A stretch of DNA of 64,000 nucleotides from Myxococcales bacterium (GCA_021806645.1 JAJZQX010000002.1:124001-188000), one strand, 5' to 3'; counted from the stretch's first letter, positions 37,377 through 46,840 are shown. Numbers and translations: made by a program. Notes: generated by a model not told the origin, from the sequence alone.

Positions 37377-38528
37377 ATGGCCGTGCGCAAGGTTGGGACG
37401 AGCCGCATCGTCCGCGAGATCGGCCGCGGTGGGATGGCCGTGGTCTACGAGGCCTTCCAGGAGGCGCTCGACCGGCGGGTCGCCGTCAAGGTGCTCGACG
37501 CCGGGCAGGCCCGATCCAAGGAGGCCACCGAGCGGTTCCTCCGCGAGGGGCGCGCCTATGCCCACCTCCACCACGCCTCGGTGCTGGCGGTCTACGACCT
37601 GATCGAGAAGGACGACGCCCTCTACCTCGTCACCGAGTTCGTGGACGGGGCCGACCTCCACCAGGTGGTCCAGGCCGGCGGCGCGCTCCCGCCCGACGGC
37701 GTGGCGGCGGTGGGCGCCCAGGTGGCCGACGCCCTGGAGTTCATCCACGCCCGTGCCCTGTTCCACCGCGACGTGAAGCCGGCCAACGTCATGATCTCGC
37801 GGGAGGGCGACGTCAAGGTGATGGACTTCGGCATCGCCCGCGACCCGCTGGCGGCCCAGCTCACCTCGACCGGCGTGGTGGTGGGCACCCCCGCCTACGT
37901 CGCGCCGGAGGTGCTCTGCGGCGACGAGGCCGACGAGCGGAGCGAGGTCTGGTCGCTCGGCATCTCGCTCTACGAGCTCGCCACCGGCGTGCTGCCGTTC
38001 CAGGCCAAGGACTTCAACGCCCTCTTCGCCCAGGTGCGCAAGGCGCGCCCCAGGCGCGTGCGTGACCTCTCGCCCAGGGTCCCGCGCCGGCTGGCCAAGG
38101 CCATCGAGCGCTGCATCGAGAAGAACCCGGAGGCGCGCTGGCAGACCGCCGGCGCGCTGGCCCGGGAGCTGAGGGCCTGCGCCTCCGCCCTGCTCGGCGA
38201 CGTCCTGCCGCACGAGCGGCTCGCGGCGCTCCTCGTCGAGCGCGGGCTGGGGGGGAAGGAGCCGGTCGGTCCCACCGAGACTGTCGACCTGGTCGAGACG
38301 ACCGGCAGCGCGGCGCCATCCACCGGGGCGACGCGCGAGCCGGTGCCCGCCACCAGTGAGGTGGTGGCCGCGGGCATCCCCGAGCGCCGGCGGGGGCGCT
38401 GGATCCTGGTCCTGCTGCTGCTGGCGGCCGCCGGCGTGGCGGCCTGGAACTTCGGGCGCTGGAGCGAGCTGCTGCTGGCGCCTCTCGAGCAGGTTCGGCG
38501 CGCCGGCCAGGGGCCGGCGGCGAGGTGA
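37377..38528 (+). CDS. Membrane-anchored Ser/Thr protein kinase
   Basis: A 383-residue Hanks-type kinase. It has the glycine loop EIGRGGMAVVYEA, lysine in VAVKVLDAGQ, catalytic loop FHRDVKPANVMI, DFG in VMDFGIARD, and the activation segment GTPAYVAPEVL. The kinase domain covers about residues 8-265. One TM helix near 335-355 (GRWILVLLLLAAAGVAAW) is followed by a short extracytoplasmic tail without a sensor domain. ATG 37377 is chosen because the kinase domain starts immediately; an upstream ATG at 37269 would overlap the divergent gene. The target is unknown. Confidence 0.9.
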   Translation: MAVRKVGTSRIVREIGRGGMAVVYEAFQEALDRRVAVKVLDAGQARSKEATERFLREGRAYAHLHHASVLAVYDLIEKDDALYLVTEFVDGADLHQVVQAGGALPPDGVAAVGAQVADALEFIHARALFHRDVKPANVMISREGDVKVMDFGIARDPLAAQLTSTGVVVGTPAYVAPEVLCGDEADERSEVWSLGISLYELATGVLPFQAKDFNALFAQVRKARPRRVRDLSPRVPRRLAKAIERCIEKNPEARWQTAGALARELRACASALLGDVLPHERLAALLVERGLGGKEPVGPTETVDLVETTGSAAPSTGATREPVPATSEVVAAGIPERRRGRWILVLLLLAAAGVAAWNFGRWSELLLAPLEQVRRAGQGPAAR

Positions 38529-38536
38529 ACGCCGCC

Positions 38537-38566
38537 GACCGTTCACCTCGGTCGATGTGAACGGTC
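38537..38566. terminator. 10-bp perfect hairpin after the kinase gene
   Basis: GACCGTTCAC (38537-38546) pairs with GTGAACGGTC (38557-38566) around a 10-base loop, starting 9 bases after the kinase stop. A terminator is likely. No T-tract is present. Confidence 0.55.
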
Positions 38567-38691
38567 TGGCCCGTCATGCTGATTGAGTTCGGCCGGCCGT
38601 CCTGCCTGGGTGCTCGCCAACCCGCCGGACTTCCTGGGGTGCGATCGGTGGCCCATGCCATGCAAGGTGGGTGAGGCCAGGGGGCCACCGA

Positions 38692-38826
38692 ATGTCGAAC
38701 CTGGAAATCGTCGCAGCCAGCTCAGGAGTAAGCGCCGCCGTGCTCGGAAGACTGCAAGAGAGGTTCCGCCGGGCCGACCCGCGCCTGGGCTCGGTTCGTC
38801 ACCGCGACGGAGGGCTCACCCGATGA
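38692..38826 (+). CDS. Candidate 44-residue small protein coupled to the next gene
   Basis: ATG 38692 opens a 44-residue frame (starts MSNLEIVAASSGVSAAVLG, then a basic helix RLQERFRRADPRL). Its TGA overlaps the ATG of the downstream membrane protein as ATGA. This is the coupling used by proven pairs in this window and is the main evidence that it is real. A purine-rich AGGGGG lies about 10 bases upstream. No family is recognised. Confidence 0.35.
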   Translation: MSNLEIVAASSGVSAAVLGRLQERFRRADPRLGSVRHRDGGLTR

Positions 38827-39179
38827 AGGACCTGAGCCCGCTCGCCTTTCCGCCGCTGCACGGCGTGGCCGGCCACCGGCTGCCCACCGCCAGGAACCGC
38901 TCCCTGGTCGGCACCAGCCTCGGCGCGCTGGTCCTCCTCGCGGTGGCCCTCTCCTCCCAGCTGCTCTTCGGTGGGGTCACCGGGGCGCAGCTGGCCGACG
39001 GGGTGCTGTGGATCGCCGACGCTCCCAGCTTCGGCGCCACCGCCTTCGTGCTCCTCTGCGTCGTGTTCGCCGTCTCCCCGGTCGCCTCCTTCTTCGCGGT
39101 CGGCGGCGCGGACGAGGGCGCCTCCATCGGCGCCCAGGTCGAGCCGGTGAAGCTCGCCCCCAGGACGCCGCTGCGCTGA
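38823..39179 (+). CDS. Small membrane protein of unknown function
   Basis: A 118-residue protein with two hydrophobic segments, about residues 24-45 (LVGTSLGALVLLAVALSSQL) and 66-90 (TAFVLLCVVFAVSPVASFF), and a short acidic-to-polar C-terminus. A GGAGGG Shine-Dalgarno lies 8 bases before ATG 38823. The start overlaps the stop of a candidate 44-residue frame. No recognisable domain; membrane location is the only safe statement. Confidence 0.55.
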   Translation: MKDLSPLAFPPLHGVAGHRLPTARNRSLVGTSLGALVLLAVALSSQLLFGGVTGAQLADGVLWIADAPSFGATAFVLLCVVFAVSPVASFFAVGGADEGASIGAQVEPVKLAPRTPLR

Positions 39180-39316
39180 CCTACAACCCCACCAGCTTGG
39201 CCATGGAGGTCTCCTCTCACGACCCGTGAAGCGCCCAGTCGCTTGCAGGCCCGGCCGCCATGGAGTCTGCTGCGCCCAGGGCTCGGCGCCATGCCCGGAG
39301 GGCCGCGGAGGCGACC

Positions 39317-40147
39317 ATGAACGCGATCGAGTGGCGGTGGAAGAGCGACGACGGGCTCGGCATGCAGGCGCTCGAGTGGGTGCCGGCGGGCGCCAGGCGC
39401 GCCTTGGTGGTGCTGGTCCACGGCTTCGACGATCACGGCGCCCGCTACGCGCACGTCGGCGAGGCGCTCTCCGCCGCCGGCTTCGTCCTCTGCAGCTACG
39501 ACGCCCGCGGCCACGGCCGGTCGGGCGGCAAGCGGGCCTGGGTGGCCCGCTACGAGCAGCTGCTCGACGACCTCGCCACCTTCCTCGACCTGGCCGCGGC
39601 CCGCCACCCGGGGCTGCCGCGCTTCCTCTACGGGCACTCGATGGGCGGCAACGAGGTGCTCAACTTCCTGCTGCGCCGCAGGCCGAAGCTGGCCGGCGCC
39701 GTCGTGACCAGCCCCTGGCTGGAGCTGGCGGTCACGCCGCCGGGCTGGAAGCGGGCGGTGGCTCGCCTGGCGGCGGCGCTGGTCGGCGGGCTGGCGCTCC
39801 CGACCGGGATGGAGAGCGCCGCCATCTCGCGCGACCCGGAGGTGGTGAAGGCCTACGAGGCCGACCCGTACGTGCGCGGGCGGATCACGCCGCGGCTGCT
39901 CGTCAACGTGCTCGACGCCGGCCAGTGGGCGCTGGCCCACGCCGGCGAGCTCCCGGTGCCGCTGCTCCTCCTGCACGGCGACGCCGACCGGATCACCTCG
40001 GCCGGCGCCAGCCGCCGTTTCGCGACGGCGGCGGGTCCGCTGGCCACCTTCCAGAGCTGGCACGGCGGCTTCCACGAGCTGCACAACGAGCCGGAGAAGG
40101 CCGAGGTCCTGAAGGCGATCACCGACTGGCTAGGCGGGAAGCTCTAG
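39317..40147 (+). CDS. Alpha/beta hydrolase, monoacylglycerol lipase-like
   Basis: A 276-residue serine hydrolase. VLVHGFDDHGARY and SYDARGHGRSGG form the oxyanion and strand regions. The nucleophile elbow is YGHSMGG (Ser about 114). The acid is in LLHGDADRIT and the histidine in GGFHELHNEPEK. The HG-GD-H arrangement resembles bacterial monoacylglycerol lipases and lysophospholipases. No signal peptide is visible, so it is probably cytosolic. ATG 39317 has GGAGG 6 bases upstream. Its stop interlocks with that of the convergent sigma-factor gene (CTAG). Confidence 0.88.
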   Translation: MNAIEWRWKSDDGLGMQALEWVPAGARRALVVLVHGFDDHGARYAHVGEALSAAGFVLCSYDARGHGRSGGKRAWVARYEQLLDDLATFLDLAAARHPGLPRFLYGHSMGGNEVLNFLLRRRPKLAGAVVTSPWLELAVTPPGWKRAVARLAAALVGGLALPTGMESAAISRDPEVVKAYEADPYVRGRITPRLLVNVLDAGQWALAHAGELPVPLLLLHGDADRITSAGASRRFATAAGPLATFQSWHGGFHELHNEPEKAEVLKAITDWLGGKL

Positions 40148-40962
40148 CCGACGCGGAGGAACTGCTCCAGCGCCGCCCGGACCGAGCGCTCCACCGCCGG
40201 CGGCACCGGCGCCTCGCCGGCCCGCTTGCAGAGCGCCAGCGTCGAGCGCAGCGAGTCGCAGCGCCCCCGGCAGACCGGACAGCCCCGCAGGTGCTCCTCC
40301 AGCTCCGCGCAGGAGGCGCCGTCGATCTCGCCCTCCATCCGGCGCGAGAAGAGTTCCACCACGTCGCGGCAGCTGGGCGCGGGGGTGCCGTCGGCGCCGA
40401 GGCCGAGCACCGGCGCCACCTGCTCGCGCACCGCCATGCGGGCCCGGTGCAGCCGGCTCTTGACCGCCTCGACGGTGAGCCCGAGCGCCTCGGCCACGTC
40501 GGCGGCGGGCAGCCCCTCCACGTCGCGCAGCACCAGCACCTCGCGGTACATGGGTTCGAGCGCCCCGATGGCGGCGTCGAGCGCGGACTGCAGCTGCCGG
40601 CCCGAGGCCAACTCCTCCGGGGAGCGGCCCGGGTCGGCCACGGCGCCGCCCCGCTCGGACTCCTGGTCGAGCGACTCGATGGCGGCCGGCGCGAACTTGC
40701 TGGTGCGCCGCTTCTTGATGCAGAAGCTCCGGGCGATGGTGTAGAGCCAGGTGGAGACCGACGAGGCCTCGCGGAACTCGGGGAGCGTCCGGGCCGCGGC
40801 CAGCAGCGTCTCCTGCAGCACGTCGGCGGCATCCTCCTCGTCGCCGCACATCTTCTTCCCGAAGCGGTAGACGCGCCCCTGGTGACGCTCCAGCAGCGCT
40901 CCGAGCGCCTTGCGGTCGCCGGCCTTGGCGGCCGCGACGAGGTCGGTATCGGGCGTGGACAT
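40144..40962 (-). CDS. ECF-type RNA polymerase sigma factor with C-terminal zinc-finger domain
   Basis: A 272-residue sigma factor. Region 2 (about 10-85) includes VYRFGKKMCGDEEDAADVLQ and VSTWLYTIARSFC. Region 4 (about 130-180) has VLRDVEGLPAADVAEALGLT and VKSRLHRAR. About 80 further residues carry HLRGCPVCRGRC, an HxxxCxxC motif as in zf-HC2 anti-sigma domains, preceded by a SCRDVVELF helix. A sigma factor with its own anti-sigma-like module suggests self-contained control. TACTCA ends 8 bases before ATG 40962 with TTGTGC 17 bases further, so the transcript is leaderless. Confidence 0.9.
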   Translation of the reverse strand: MSTPDTDLVAAAKAGDRKALGALLERHQGRVYRFGKKMCGDEEDAADVLQETLLAAARTLPEFREASSVSTWLYTIARSFCIKKRRTSKFAPAAIESLDQESERGGAVADPGRSPEELASGRQLQSALDAAIGALEPMYREVLVLRDVEGLPAADVAEALGLTVEAVKSRLHRARMAVREQVAPVLGLGADGTPAPSCRDVVELFSRRMEGEIDGASCAELEEHLRGCPVCRGRCDSLRSTLALCKRAGEAPVPPAVERSVRAALEQFLRVG

Positions 40963-40970
40963 GACGGGGA

Positions 40971-40999
40971 TGAGTAGCCGAGGTGGGTCCGGAGCACAA
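40971..40999 (-). promoter_or_regulatory. Promoter TTGTGC-17-TACTCA for ECF sigma gene
   Basis: On the minus strand TTGTGC (40994-40999) and TACTCA (40971-40976) have 17-base spacing. The -10 ends 8 bases before the ATG at 40962. Confidence 0.45.
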
Positions 41000-41062
41000 T
41001 GGAGGGTCGCCGACCCCCCCGGGTACCGCGCCTGGCGGTGCGTCGCCGTCGAGGCGCGCGGA

Positions 41063-41677
41063 TCAGGCGGCGCGGGCGACGGCCAGGAAGACGCCGTAGC
41101 GGCGGGTGGTGTCACCGGTCGTGCGCTCGATCTCGGTGACGGTGCTGAACGCCGGCGCGGCGAACCCGGCGGCGCGCAGCCGGTCGGCCAGCGCGTCGCG
41201 GGAGAAGCCGTGGTGGACGTCGGCGCCGTGGCCGTGGAACGACCCGTCCTCGGCGTCGAGGTCGGCCACGCAGAGCGTGCCGCCCTCGGTGAGCGCGGCG
41301 CGCAGCTGGCGCAGCACCTGGTCGAGGTCGTGGACGTGGTGCAGCGTCAGGAGCGAGCAGACCAGGTCGTAGCGGCCAGCGGGGAGGGGATCCCGCTCGA
41401 GGTCGAGCCGCAGCGCCACGGCGTTGGGGGCCGCGCCGCTGGCCAGCTTGCGCCGCACCACCTCCAGCATCCCCTCGGAGGAATCGGCCAGCGTGATGCG
41501 GGCGACGTGCGGGGCCAGCGCCAGGCCGAGCAGGCCGGTGCCGCAGCCGTACTCCAGCACGGCCGCCTCCGGCGTCACCGGAACCGTGGCGCGGATGGCC
41601 TCGGCCACCTCCCGGGCGCGGAGCAGCTTGGCGGGGTCGTCGTCCCAGGTGGCGGCGCTGGCGTCGAAGTCGGTCAT
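41063..41677 (-). CDS. Class I SAM-dependent methyltransferase
   Basis: A 204-residue cytosolic methyltransferase. Motif I is VLEYGCGTGLLGLALAP (about 40-56). LADSSEGMLEVV is the acidic post-I region and LVCSLLTLHHVHDLDQVL is motif IV with double histidines. The C-terminal half (ADLDAEDGSFHG, HHGFSRDALADRLRAAGF) resembles small-molecule methyltransferases of the UbiE/Tam type. The substrate is unknown. ATG 41677 lies 7 bases after TACGTG. The cold-shock terminator hairpin is just upstream. Confidence 0.82.
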   Translation of the reverse strand: MTDFDASAATWDDDPAKLLRAREVAEAIRATVPVTPEAAVLEYGCGTGLLGLALAPHVARITLADSSEGMLEVVRRKLASGAAPNAVALRLDLERDPLPAGRYDLVCSLLTLHHVHDLDQVLRQLRAALTEGGTLCVADLDAEDGSFHGHGADVHHGFSRDALADRLRAAGFAAPAFSTVTEIERTTGDTTRRYGVFLAVARAA

Positions 41678-41700
41678 GTGAGGTCACGTACTCCAATTGA

Positions 41701-41732
41701 GAAAGCCCGACCTCGAAAGAGGCCGGGCTTTC
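41701..41732. terminator. Hairpin terminator downstream of cold-shock gene
   Basis: GAAAGCCCG-A-CCTC (41701-41714) pairs with GAGG-C-CGGGCTTTC (41719-41732) around a GAAA tetraloop, with one mismatch. It starts 30 bases after the cold-shock stop on the minus strand and is followed there by TCAATTGG. A GNRA-type loop and long stem make this a convincing terminator. Confidence 0.7.
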
Positions 41733-41762
41733 AATGCCGCGAAGGATTCGCGACGGACGCGA

Positions 41763-41969
41763 CTAGGCGACGGGGCGAACGTTCGCCGCCTGCAGGCCCT
41801 TCGGGCCCTTGGTCACGTCGAACTCCACCTTCTGGCCCTCGGCCAGCGAGCGGAACCCGTCGGCCTGGATGGCCGTGTGGTGGCAGAAGACATCCTCGCC
41901 ACCGCTGTCCTGCGTGATGAAGCCAAAGCCCTTCGCGTCGTTGAACCACTTCACGGTACCGGTAGCCAT
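41763..41969 (-). CDS. Cold-shock protein, CspA family
   Basis: A 68-residue single cold-shock domain protein that binds single-stranded nucleic acid and acts as an RNA chaperone. Both RNP motifs are present: KGFGFI (RNP1) and DVFCHHTAI (RNP2, with Cys-His in place of the more usual VHxSAI pattern). The start [15 protein letters not shown] is canonical. The 5' leader on the minus strand has an AT-richer, structured stretch with a strong hairpin at 42000-42020, as often seen in cold-regulated csp mRNAs. Confidence 0.95.
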   Translation of the reverse strand: MATGTVKWFNDAKGFGFITQDSGGEDVFCHHTAIQADGFRSLAEGQKVEFDVTKGPKGLQAANVRPVA

Positions 41970-41999
41970 GTGCTGTCGTGCTCTTTTCTGTCTTGTGTA

Positions 42000-42020
42000 C
42001 GCGCGGCTGCGTGCCGCGCG
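42000..42020 (-). promoter_or_regulatory. Leader hairpin of cold-shock mRNA
   Basis: CGCGCGGC (42000-42007) pairs with GCCGCGCG (42013-42020) around a 5-base loop, about 30 bases before the cspA-type ATG. A perfect-looking GGGAGGAG lies further upstream of the hairpin, far from the ATG. Structure-dependent translation is possible. The remaining gap to 42275 shows only a 9-base G run and a TAGGAT hexamer 12 bases before the mutase gene. Confidence 0.35.
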
Positions 42021-42275
42021 GGACGGCTCTCCTCCCTGACAGGAAGGAAGACGGTTGTGTAGTCCAATCCGCCAAGGAAGTACAGGAGGAGCCCCAAACA
42101 GGCCTGGGCCGAGCACCTGAGCCTCCCCGAGGAATCGCAGCGCGTCAGCGGTCGCGATTGGGGGGGGGCTGGCGCCGCGACGATCCGACCGCCATGGAGA
42201 GCCGAGTTGTCCCCGTGAAAGGCCCTGATCCAGTCGCTCCGACGCTCCAGCGCCTGTTAGGATGCCCACCCTGTC

Positions 42276-42725
42276 ATGCGAGGAATCCGAGGCGCCACCC
42301 AGGCCGCTGCCAACACCCGAGAGGCCATCGAGGAGGCCGTGGTCGAGCTCTGCCAGGAGTTGACCGCGCGCAACCGGCTCGCCCCCGAGGAGATCACCTG
42401 GGCCATCTTCACCGTGACACATGACCTCGACGCCGACTTCCCGGCGCGAGGCGCCCGGGTGCAGGGCTGGCACCAGGTGCCGATGATCTGCTCGCAGGAG
42501 ATCCCGGTCCCCGGCTCCATGCCGCGCGTGATCCGGGTGCTGCTCCACGTCGAGACGCGGGGCACGCCGCACCACGTCTACCTGCGCGGCGCCCAGGCGC
42601 TCCGCCCCGACCTCCACCACGGCGTGCCGTTCAAGAGCGCGCCGCCGCCGAAGAAGCCGAAGCGGCGCGCCGCCAAGCGCCCGGCCAGGCGAGCCGGGAA
42701 GCCGCCGCGCCGGAGCGGCAGGTGA
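42276..42725 (+). CDS. aroH: Chorismate mutase, AroH type, with basic C-terminal tail
   Basis: A monofunctional mutase converting chorismate to prephenate. The first ~115 residues match the Bacillus AroH fold: [20 protein letters not shown] with the active-site Arg, [16 protein letters not shown], and [13 protein letters not shown] carrying the second catalytic Arg. Residues ~118-149 form a Lys/Arg/Pro tail ([16 protein letters not shown]), absent from the Bacillus enzyme as I know it. It starts an aromatic amino acid cluster: tyrA overlaps its end by 4 bases. AroH-type mutases are much rarer than AroQ types in proteobacteria. Confidence 0.9.
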   Translation: MRGIRGATQAAANTREAIEEAVVELCQELTARNRLAPEEITWAIFTVTHDLDADFPARGARVQGWHQVPMICSQEIPVPGSMPRVIRVLLHVETRGTPHHVYLRGAQALRPDLHHGVPFKSAPPPKKPKRRAAKRPARRAGKPPRRSGR

Positions 42726-43567
42726 CCGGGCTCCCGCTCCGGCTCGGCCTGGTCGGGCTCGGCCTCATGGGGGGGTCGCTGGCCCGGGCCGCGCGCGCGG
42801 TCAGCCCGGGGCTGGCCGTCGTCGCGGTCGAGCCGCGCGCCGACTACCGGGCCCAGGCGCTCTCGGACCGGCTGGTGGACGAGGCGGCCGCCGAGCCGGG
42901 GCCGCTCCTCTCCGCCTGCGACCTGGTCGTGCTCTGCACGCCGGTGGCCTCCATCGAGGCGCTGCTCGGTCCGGTCTCGCGCCTGCTCCCCGACGGCGCG
43001 GTGCTCACCGACGTGGGTGGGGCCAAGGAGGCGCTGGTTCGCGCCGCCGCCGTCGAGGTCCGCCGGGGCGTGGCCTTCGTCGGCGCCCACCCGATGTTCG
43101 GCGGCCACGGCGGCTACGCCGGCGCGGCCGCGGCGGCCGAGCGGTGGCGCGGCGGCACCGTGGCGGTCTGCACCGACGGCGACGCCGGCGCGGTGGCCAA
43201 GGTGGTGGCCTTCCACGAGGCGCTGGGGGCGCGCGCCATCCGCTGCACCGCCGCCGAGCACGACGCCGCCGTGGCCACGGTCTCGCACCTGCCCTACCTG
43301 GTCGCCAGCGCGCTGGCCGCCACCGCCGCGCAGGCCGGCCCGCTGGCCCGGGCGCTGGCCGGCCCGGGGCTCAAGGACACCACGCGGCTGGCCGAGTTCC
43401 CGTTCGACATCCAGGGCGAGGTGGCGCGCCGCAACGCCTACCTGCCGGCCGCGGGCGCCAGGCTGCAGGCGCAGCTGGCCGCCATCCTGGCCGCCGTCAC
43501 CGCCTCGCCAGAGGCGGCGCGGGCGGCCCTCGAGCAGGCGCGCGCCGCGCGCGAGGAGCTGTTCTGA
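42722..43567 (+). CDS. tyrA: Prephenate dehydrogenase
   Basis: A 281-residue NAD(P)-dependent enzyme converting prephenate to 4-hydroxyphenylpyruvate for tyrosine. The Rossmann loop is [17 protein letters not shown] (about 7-23). [11 protein letters not shown] and [17 protein letters not shown] hold conserved substrate residues including the catalytic His, and [13 protein letters not shown] is in the dimerisation domain. No ACT domain follows, so tyrosine feedback through ACT is not expected. GTG 42722 overlaps the mutase gene. An arogenate dehydrogenase specificity cannot be excluded. Confidence 0.92.
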   Translation: MTGLPLRLGLVGLGLMGGSLARAARAVSPGLAVVAVEPRADYRAQALSDRLVDEAAAEPGPLLSACDLVVLCTPVASIEALLGPVSRLLPDGAVLTDVGGAKEALVRAAAVEVRRGVAFVGAHPMFGGHGGYAGAAAAAERWRGGTVAVCTDGDAGAVAKVVAFHEALGARAIRCTAAEHDAAVATVSHLPYLVASALAATAAQAGPLARALAGPGLKDTTRLAEFPFDIQGEVARRNAYLPAAGARLQAQLAAILAAVTASPEAARAALEQARAAREELF

Positions 43568-43575
43568 AGAGTCCC

Positions 43576-44853
43576 GTGACCTGCAACCGCCGCGGGCCGC
43601 TGCGCGGCGCCATCGAGGTGCCGGGGGACAAGTCGATCTCCCACCGCGCCATCCTCTTCGGCGCGCTGGCCACCGGGGAGACCCGCGTCACCGGCCTGCT
43701 CGACGCCGAGGACGTCCACGCCACGCGCCGGGCGGTGGCCCGGCTCGGCGCCACGGTCAGCCAGGAGGGGCGCGAGGTGGTGGTGACGCCGGCCGAGACG
43801 CTGCGCGAACCCGACGACGTGATCGACTGCGGCAACTCCGGCACCTCGCTCCGGCTCCTGGCCGGCGTGCTGGCCGGCCTGCCCGGGCTCTCGGTGCTCA
43901 CCGGCGACGCCTCGCTGCGCCGCCGCCCGGTCCGCCGGGTCATCGAGCCGCTCCGCCGCATGGGGGCCGAGCTCATCGCCCGCGACGGCGACCGGGTGCC
44001 GCCGCTGGTGATCCGCGGCAAGCCGCTCACCGGCGTGAAGCACGAGCTCCAGGTGGCCAGCGCCCAGGTGAAGAGCGCCATCCTGCTGGCCGGCCTGCGC
44101 GCCAGCGGCGAGACCAGCGTGCGGGAGCCGGAGCGGTCGCGCGACCACACCGAGCGGATGCTGCGCGGCATGGGGGTGCCGGTCCGGGTGGACGGGCTCA
44201 CCGTGTCGGTGACGCCGTCGCGGCCGACGGGGACCCGCGTCGACGTGCCGGGCGACATCTCCTCGGCGGCCTTCTTCCTTTGCGCCGCCGCCGGCCTGCC
44301 CGGCTCCGAGGTGACGGTCCGCAACATGGGCGTCAACCCGACCCGCACCGGCCTGCTCGACGTGCTCCGCGCCATGGGGGCCGAGGTCACGGTGGCCGGC
44401 GAGCGCGAGGTGGCGGGCGAGCCGCGCGCCGACGTGACGGTCAGGGCCAGCCGGCTCGAGGCCACCGAGATCCGCGGCGAGATCATCCCGCGGCTCATCG
44501 ACGAGCTGCCGGTGCTGATGGTGCTGGCCACGCAGGCGCGCGGCCGGACCGTGATCCGCGACGCCAGGGAGCTGCGCGTCAAGGAGTCGGACCGGCTGGC
44601 CGCCATGGGCGAGACCCTGGCGGCGGCGGGCGCCAGGCTGGAGCTCTTCGACGACGGCTGCGCCATCGAGGGGCCGGCGCGGCTCGGCGAGGTCTCGGTG
44701 ACGACGCGGCTCGACCACCGCATCGCCATGTCGATGGCGGTGGCGCAGCTCTTCGCCGGGGAGCCGGTCCACCTCGACGACGTCTCCTGCATCGCCACCA
44801 GCTTCCCGTCCTTCTTCCCGCTGCTCGACGCGCTCTGCCCGAGGGCGACGTGA
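43576..44853 (+). CDS. aroA: 3-phosphoshikimate 1-carboxyvinyltransferase (EPSP synthase)
   Basis: The sixth shikimate step, joining PEP and shikimate-3-phosphate. A 425-residue protein with all hallmark motifs: [73 protein letters not shown] and [16 protein letters not shown] 43576 is chosen; the region upstream to the tyrA stop offers only a CTG overlapping that stop. The motif preceding Ser (NSGTSLRLL, Gly-Thr) is standard. The stop overlaps aroE (GTGA). Confidence 0.95.
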   Translation: MTCNRRGPLRGAIEVPGDKSISHRAILFGALATGETRVTGLLDAEDVHATRRAVARLGATVSQEGREVVVTPAETLREPDDVIDCGNSGTSLRLLAGVLAGLPGLSVLTGDASLRRRPVRRVIEPLRRMGAELIARDGDRVPPLVIRGKPLTGVKHELQVASAQVKSAILLAGLRASGETSVREPERSRDHTERMLRGMGVPVRVDGLTVSVTPSRPTGTRVDVPGDISSAAFFLCAAAGLPGSEVTVRNMGVNPTRTGLLDVLRAMGAEVTVAGEREVAGEPRADVTVRASRLEATEIRGEIIPRLIDELPVLMVLATQARGRTVIRDARELRVKESDRLAAMGETLAAAGARLELFDDGCAIEGPARLGEVSVTTRLDHRIAMSMAVAQLFAGEPVHLDDVSCIATSFPSFFPLLDALCPRAT

Positions 44854-45698
44854 TCGGCGGGCGCACGGCGCTCTACGGCATCGTCGGCTGGCCGGTCGGC
44901 CACAGCCTCTCGCCGGCCATCCAGAACGCCGCCTTCGCCTTGCACCAGCTCGACGCCGCCTACGTGGCGCTGCCGGTGGAGCCGGCGGCGCTGGAGGCGG
45001 CGCTGCGCGGCGCCCACGCGCTCGGCTTCCAGGGGCTCAACGTCACCATCCCGCACAAGCAGGCGGCCGCGGCCGCCTGCGAGTCGCTCGATCCGGTGGC
45101 CACCGCCTGCGGCGCCGCCAACACGCTGCGGCGCACGCAGGCCGGCTGGGAAGGCTTCAACACCGACGCCACCGCGCTCGCGCAGCTCCTCGACGGCGCC
45201 GGGGTGCGGGCCGGCGCGGCGGCGCTGCTCATCGGCGCCGGCGGCGCGGCGCGAGCCGGTGGCTGGGCGGCGCTGAAGGTGGGGGCCAGCCTGCGGGTCA
45301 CGGCCCGCCGGCCGGAGCAGGCCGAGGCGCTCTGCGCGGCGCTGGCCCCGGCGGTGGGACCGGGCGGCCCCAGGCCCGAGGTGCTGGCGTGGGAGTCGCT
45401 GGCGGTGGCGAGCCGGGCCGCCGACGTGGTGGTGAACGGGACCAGCGTCGGGATGTCGGGCCAGCCGGCGGCGTTCGGGGAGCTCGGCTTCCGCCCCGGT
45501 CAGGTGGCGCTCGACATGGTCTACGGCGACACCGCCTTCACCCGCGACGCGACGGCGGCCGGCGCCAAGGTGGTGCGCGGCGAGGAGCTGCTGGTGCGCC
45601 AGGGGGCGCTGGCGTTCAGTCTCTGGACCGGCCGGCCCGCCCCGGAGGCGGTCATGGTCGCGGCGATGCACGCCGCACGGGAGGCGAGCCAACGATGA
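44850..45698 (+). CDS. aroE: Shikimate dehydrogenase
   Basis: An NADPH-dependent enzyme reducing 3-dehydroshikimate. The 282-residue protein has [17 protein letters not shown] (substrate loop), [13 protein letters not shown] with the catalytic Lys, [12 protein letters not shown] with the catalytic Asp, and the cofactor loop [17 protein letters not shown]. The NADP loop reads TARRPEQAE, where an arginine pair after the strand fits NADPH. GTG 44850 overlaps aroA and the stop overlaps aroC (ATGA), so translation is coupled. Confidence 0.94.
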   Translation: MIGGRTALYGIVGWPVGHSLSPAIQNAAFALHQLDAAYVALPVEPAALEAALRGAHALGFQGLNVTIPHKQAAAAACESLDPVATACGAANTLRRTQAGWEGFNTDATALAQLLDGAGVRAGAAALLIGAGGAARAGGWAALKVGASLRVTARRPEQAEALCAALAPAVGPGGPRPEVLAWESLAVASRAADVVVNGTSVGMSGQPAAFGELGFRPGQVALDMVYGDTAFTRDATAAGAKVVRGEELLVRQGALAFSLWTGRPAPEAVMVAAMHAAREASQR

Positions 45699-46840
45699 CG
45701 CTCCGTTATCTAACCGCGGGTGAATCGCACGGGCCGGGCCTGTGCGCCATCGCCGAGGGCTTCCCGGCCGGCGTCACAGTGGACTTCGAGCGGGTGGACG
45801 CCGACCTGGCCCGCCGGCAGAAGGGCTACGGCCGCGGCGGCCGGATGAAGATCGAGCGCGACACCGCCCAGTTCGTCGCCGGGCTGCGCGGCGGCCTCAC
45901 CACCGGCGCCCCCATCGCCCTGGTCATCTGGAACAGGGACCACGAGAACTGGAAGGAGCTGGTCAGCCCGTACGCGAGGGGCGGCAAGAAGTTCACGCAG
46001 GTGCGCCCCGGCCACGCCGACCTGGCCGGCTCGCTAAAGTACGGCTTCGACGACGCCCGCGACGTGCTGGAGCGGGCCAGCGCCCGGAACACCGCCACGC
46101 TGGTGGCGCTCGGCGCGCTGGCCAGGGCGCTCCTCTCCGCGGTCGGCGTCACCGTCAGCTCGCGGGTGGTGGCCATCGGTCACGCCCGCCACGAGGTGGG
46201 CGCGCCGCCGACGCCGGCGCAGCGCGAGGCCATCGAGGCCTCCGAGTTCCACGTCGAGTCGCCCGAGGCGGAGGCGGCCATGAAGGCGGTCATCGACCGC
46301 GAGCGCGAGCGGGGCGGCTCGGTGGGGGGCCTGGTGGAGGCCTGGGCCGAGGGGCTGCCCATCGGGCTCGGCAGCCACGTCCACCCGGACCGCCGGCTCG
46401 ACGCGCGGCTCGGCCAGGCCGTGCTGGGCGTGCAGGCCATCAAGGCGGTGGAGATCGGAGACGGCACGCGGGTGGAATGGCCGGGCGACCAGGTCCACGA
46501 CGCGCTCCACCACTCGAAGGAGCGCGGCTTCTGGAGGGAGACCAACCGGGCCGGCGGACTCGAGGGGGGCATGACCAACGGCAGCCCGCTCCGGGTGCGC
46601 GCCTACATGAAGCCCATCCCGACCATGCTGACGCCGCTGCCGTCGGTGGACCTGGCCACCCGCCAGCCGGTGCAGGCGCGCTACGAGCGGAGCGACGTCT
46701 GCGCCGTGCCGGCCGCCGCCGTGGTGGTGGAGGCGGTGGTGGCCTGGGAGCTGGCCTCGGCGCTGCTGGAGAAGTTCGGCGGCGACACGCTGGGCGACCT
46801 GAAGGCGGCGCTGGAGGCCTATGGCGCTCGGATCCGGTGA
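45695..46840 (+). CDS. aroC: Chorismate synthase
   Basis: The last common step, converting EPSP to chorismate with reduced FMN. The 381-residue length and the family signatures are standard: [53 protein letters not shown] with ERASARNTA, and [21 protein letters not shown] second glycine-rich loop, [15 protein letters not shown], holds the FMN site. The 3' end overlaps aroK by 20 bases, and the 5' end overlaps aroE. Confidence 0.96.
   Translation: MTLRYLTAGESHGPGLCAIAEGFPAGVTVDFERVDADLARRQKGYGRGGRMKIERDTAQFVAGLRGGLTTGAPIALVIWNRDHENWKELVSPYARGGKKFTQVRPGHADLAGSLKYGFDDARDVLERASARNTATLVALGALARALLSAVGVTVSSRVVAIGHARHEVGAPPTPAQREAIEASEFHVESPEAEAAMKAVIDRERERGGSVGGLVEAWAEGLPIGLGSHVHPDRRLDARLGQAVLGVQAIKAVEIGDGTRVEWPGDQVHDALHHSKERGFWRETNRAGGLEGGMTNGSPLRVRAYMKPIPTMLTPLPSVDLATRQPVQARYERSDVCAVPAAAVVVEAVVAWELASALLEKFGGDTLGDLKAALEAYGARIR

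Noticed and set aside
42165-42175. Run of nine G residues upstream of the AroH-type mutase
   Set aside because: Non-coding and not between promoter elements that I can identify; phase variation is not supported.
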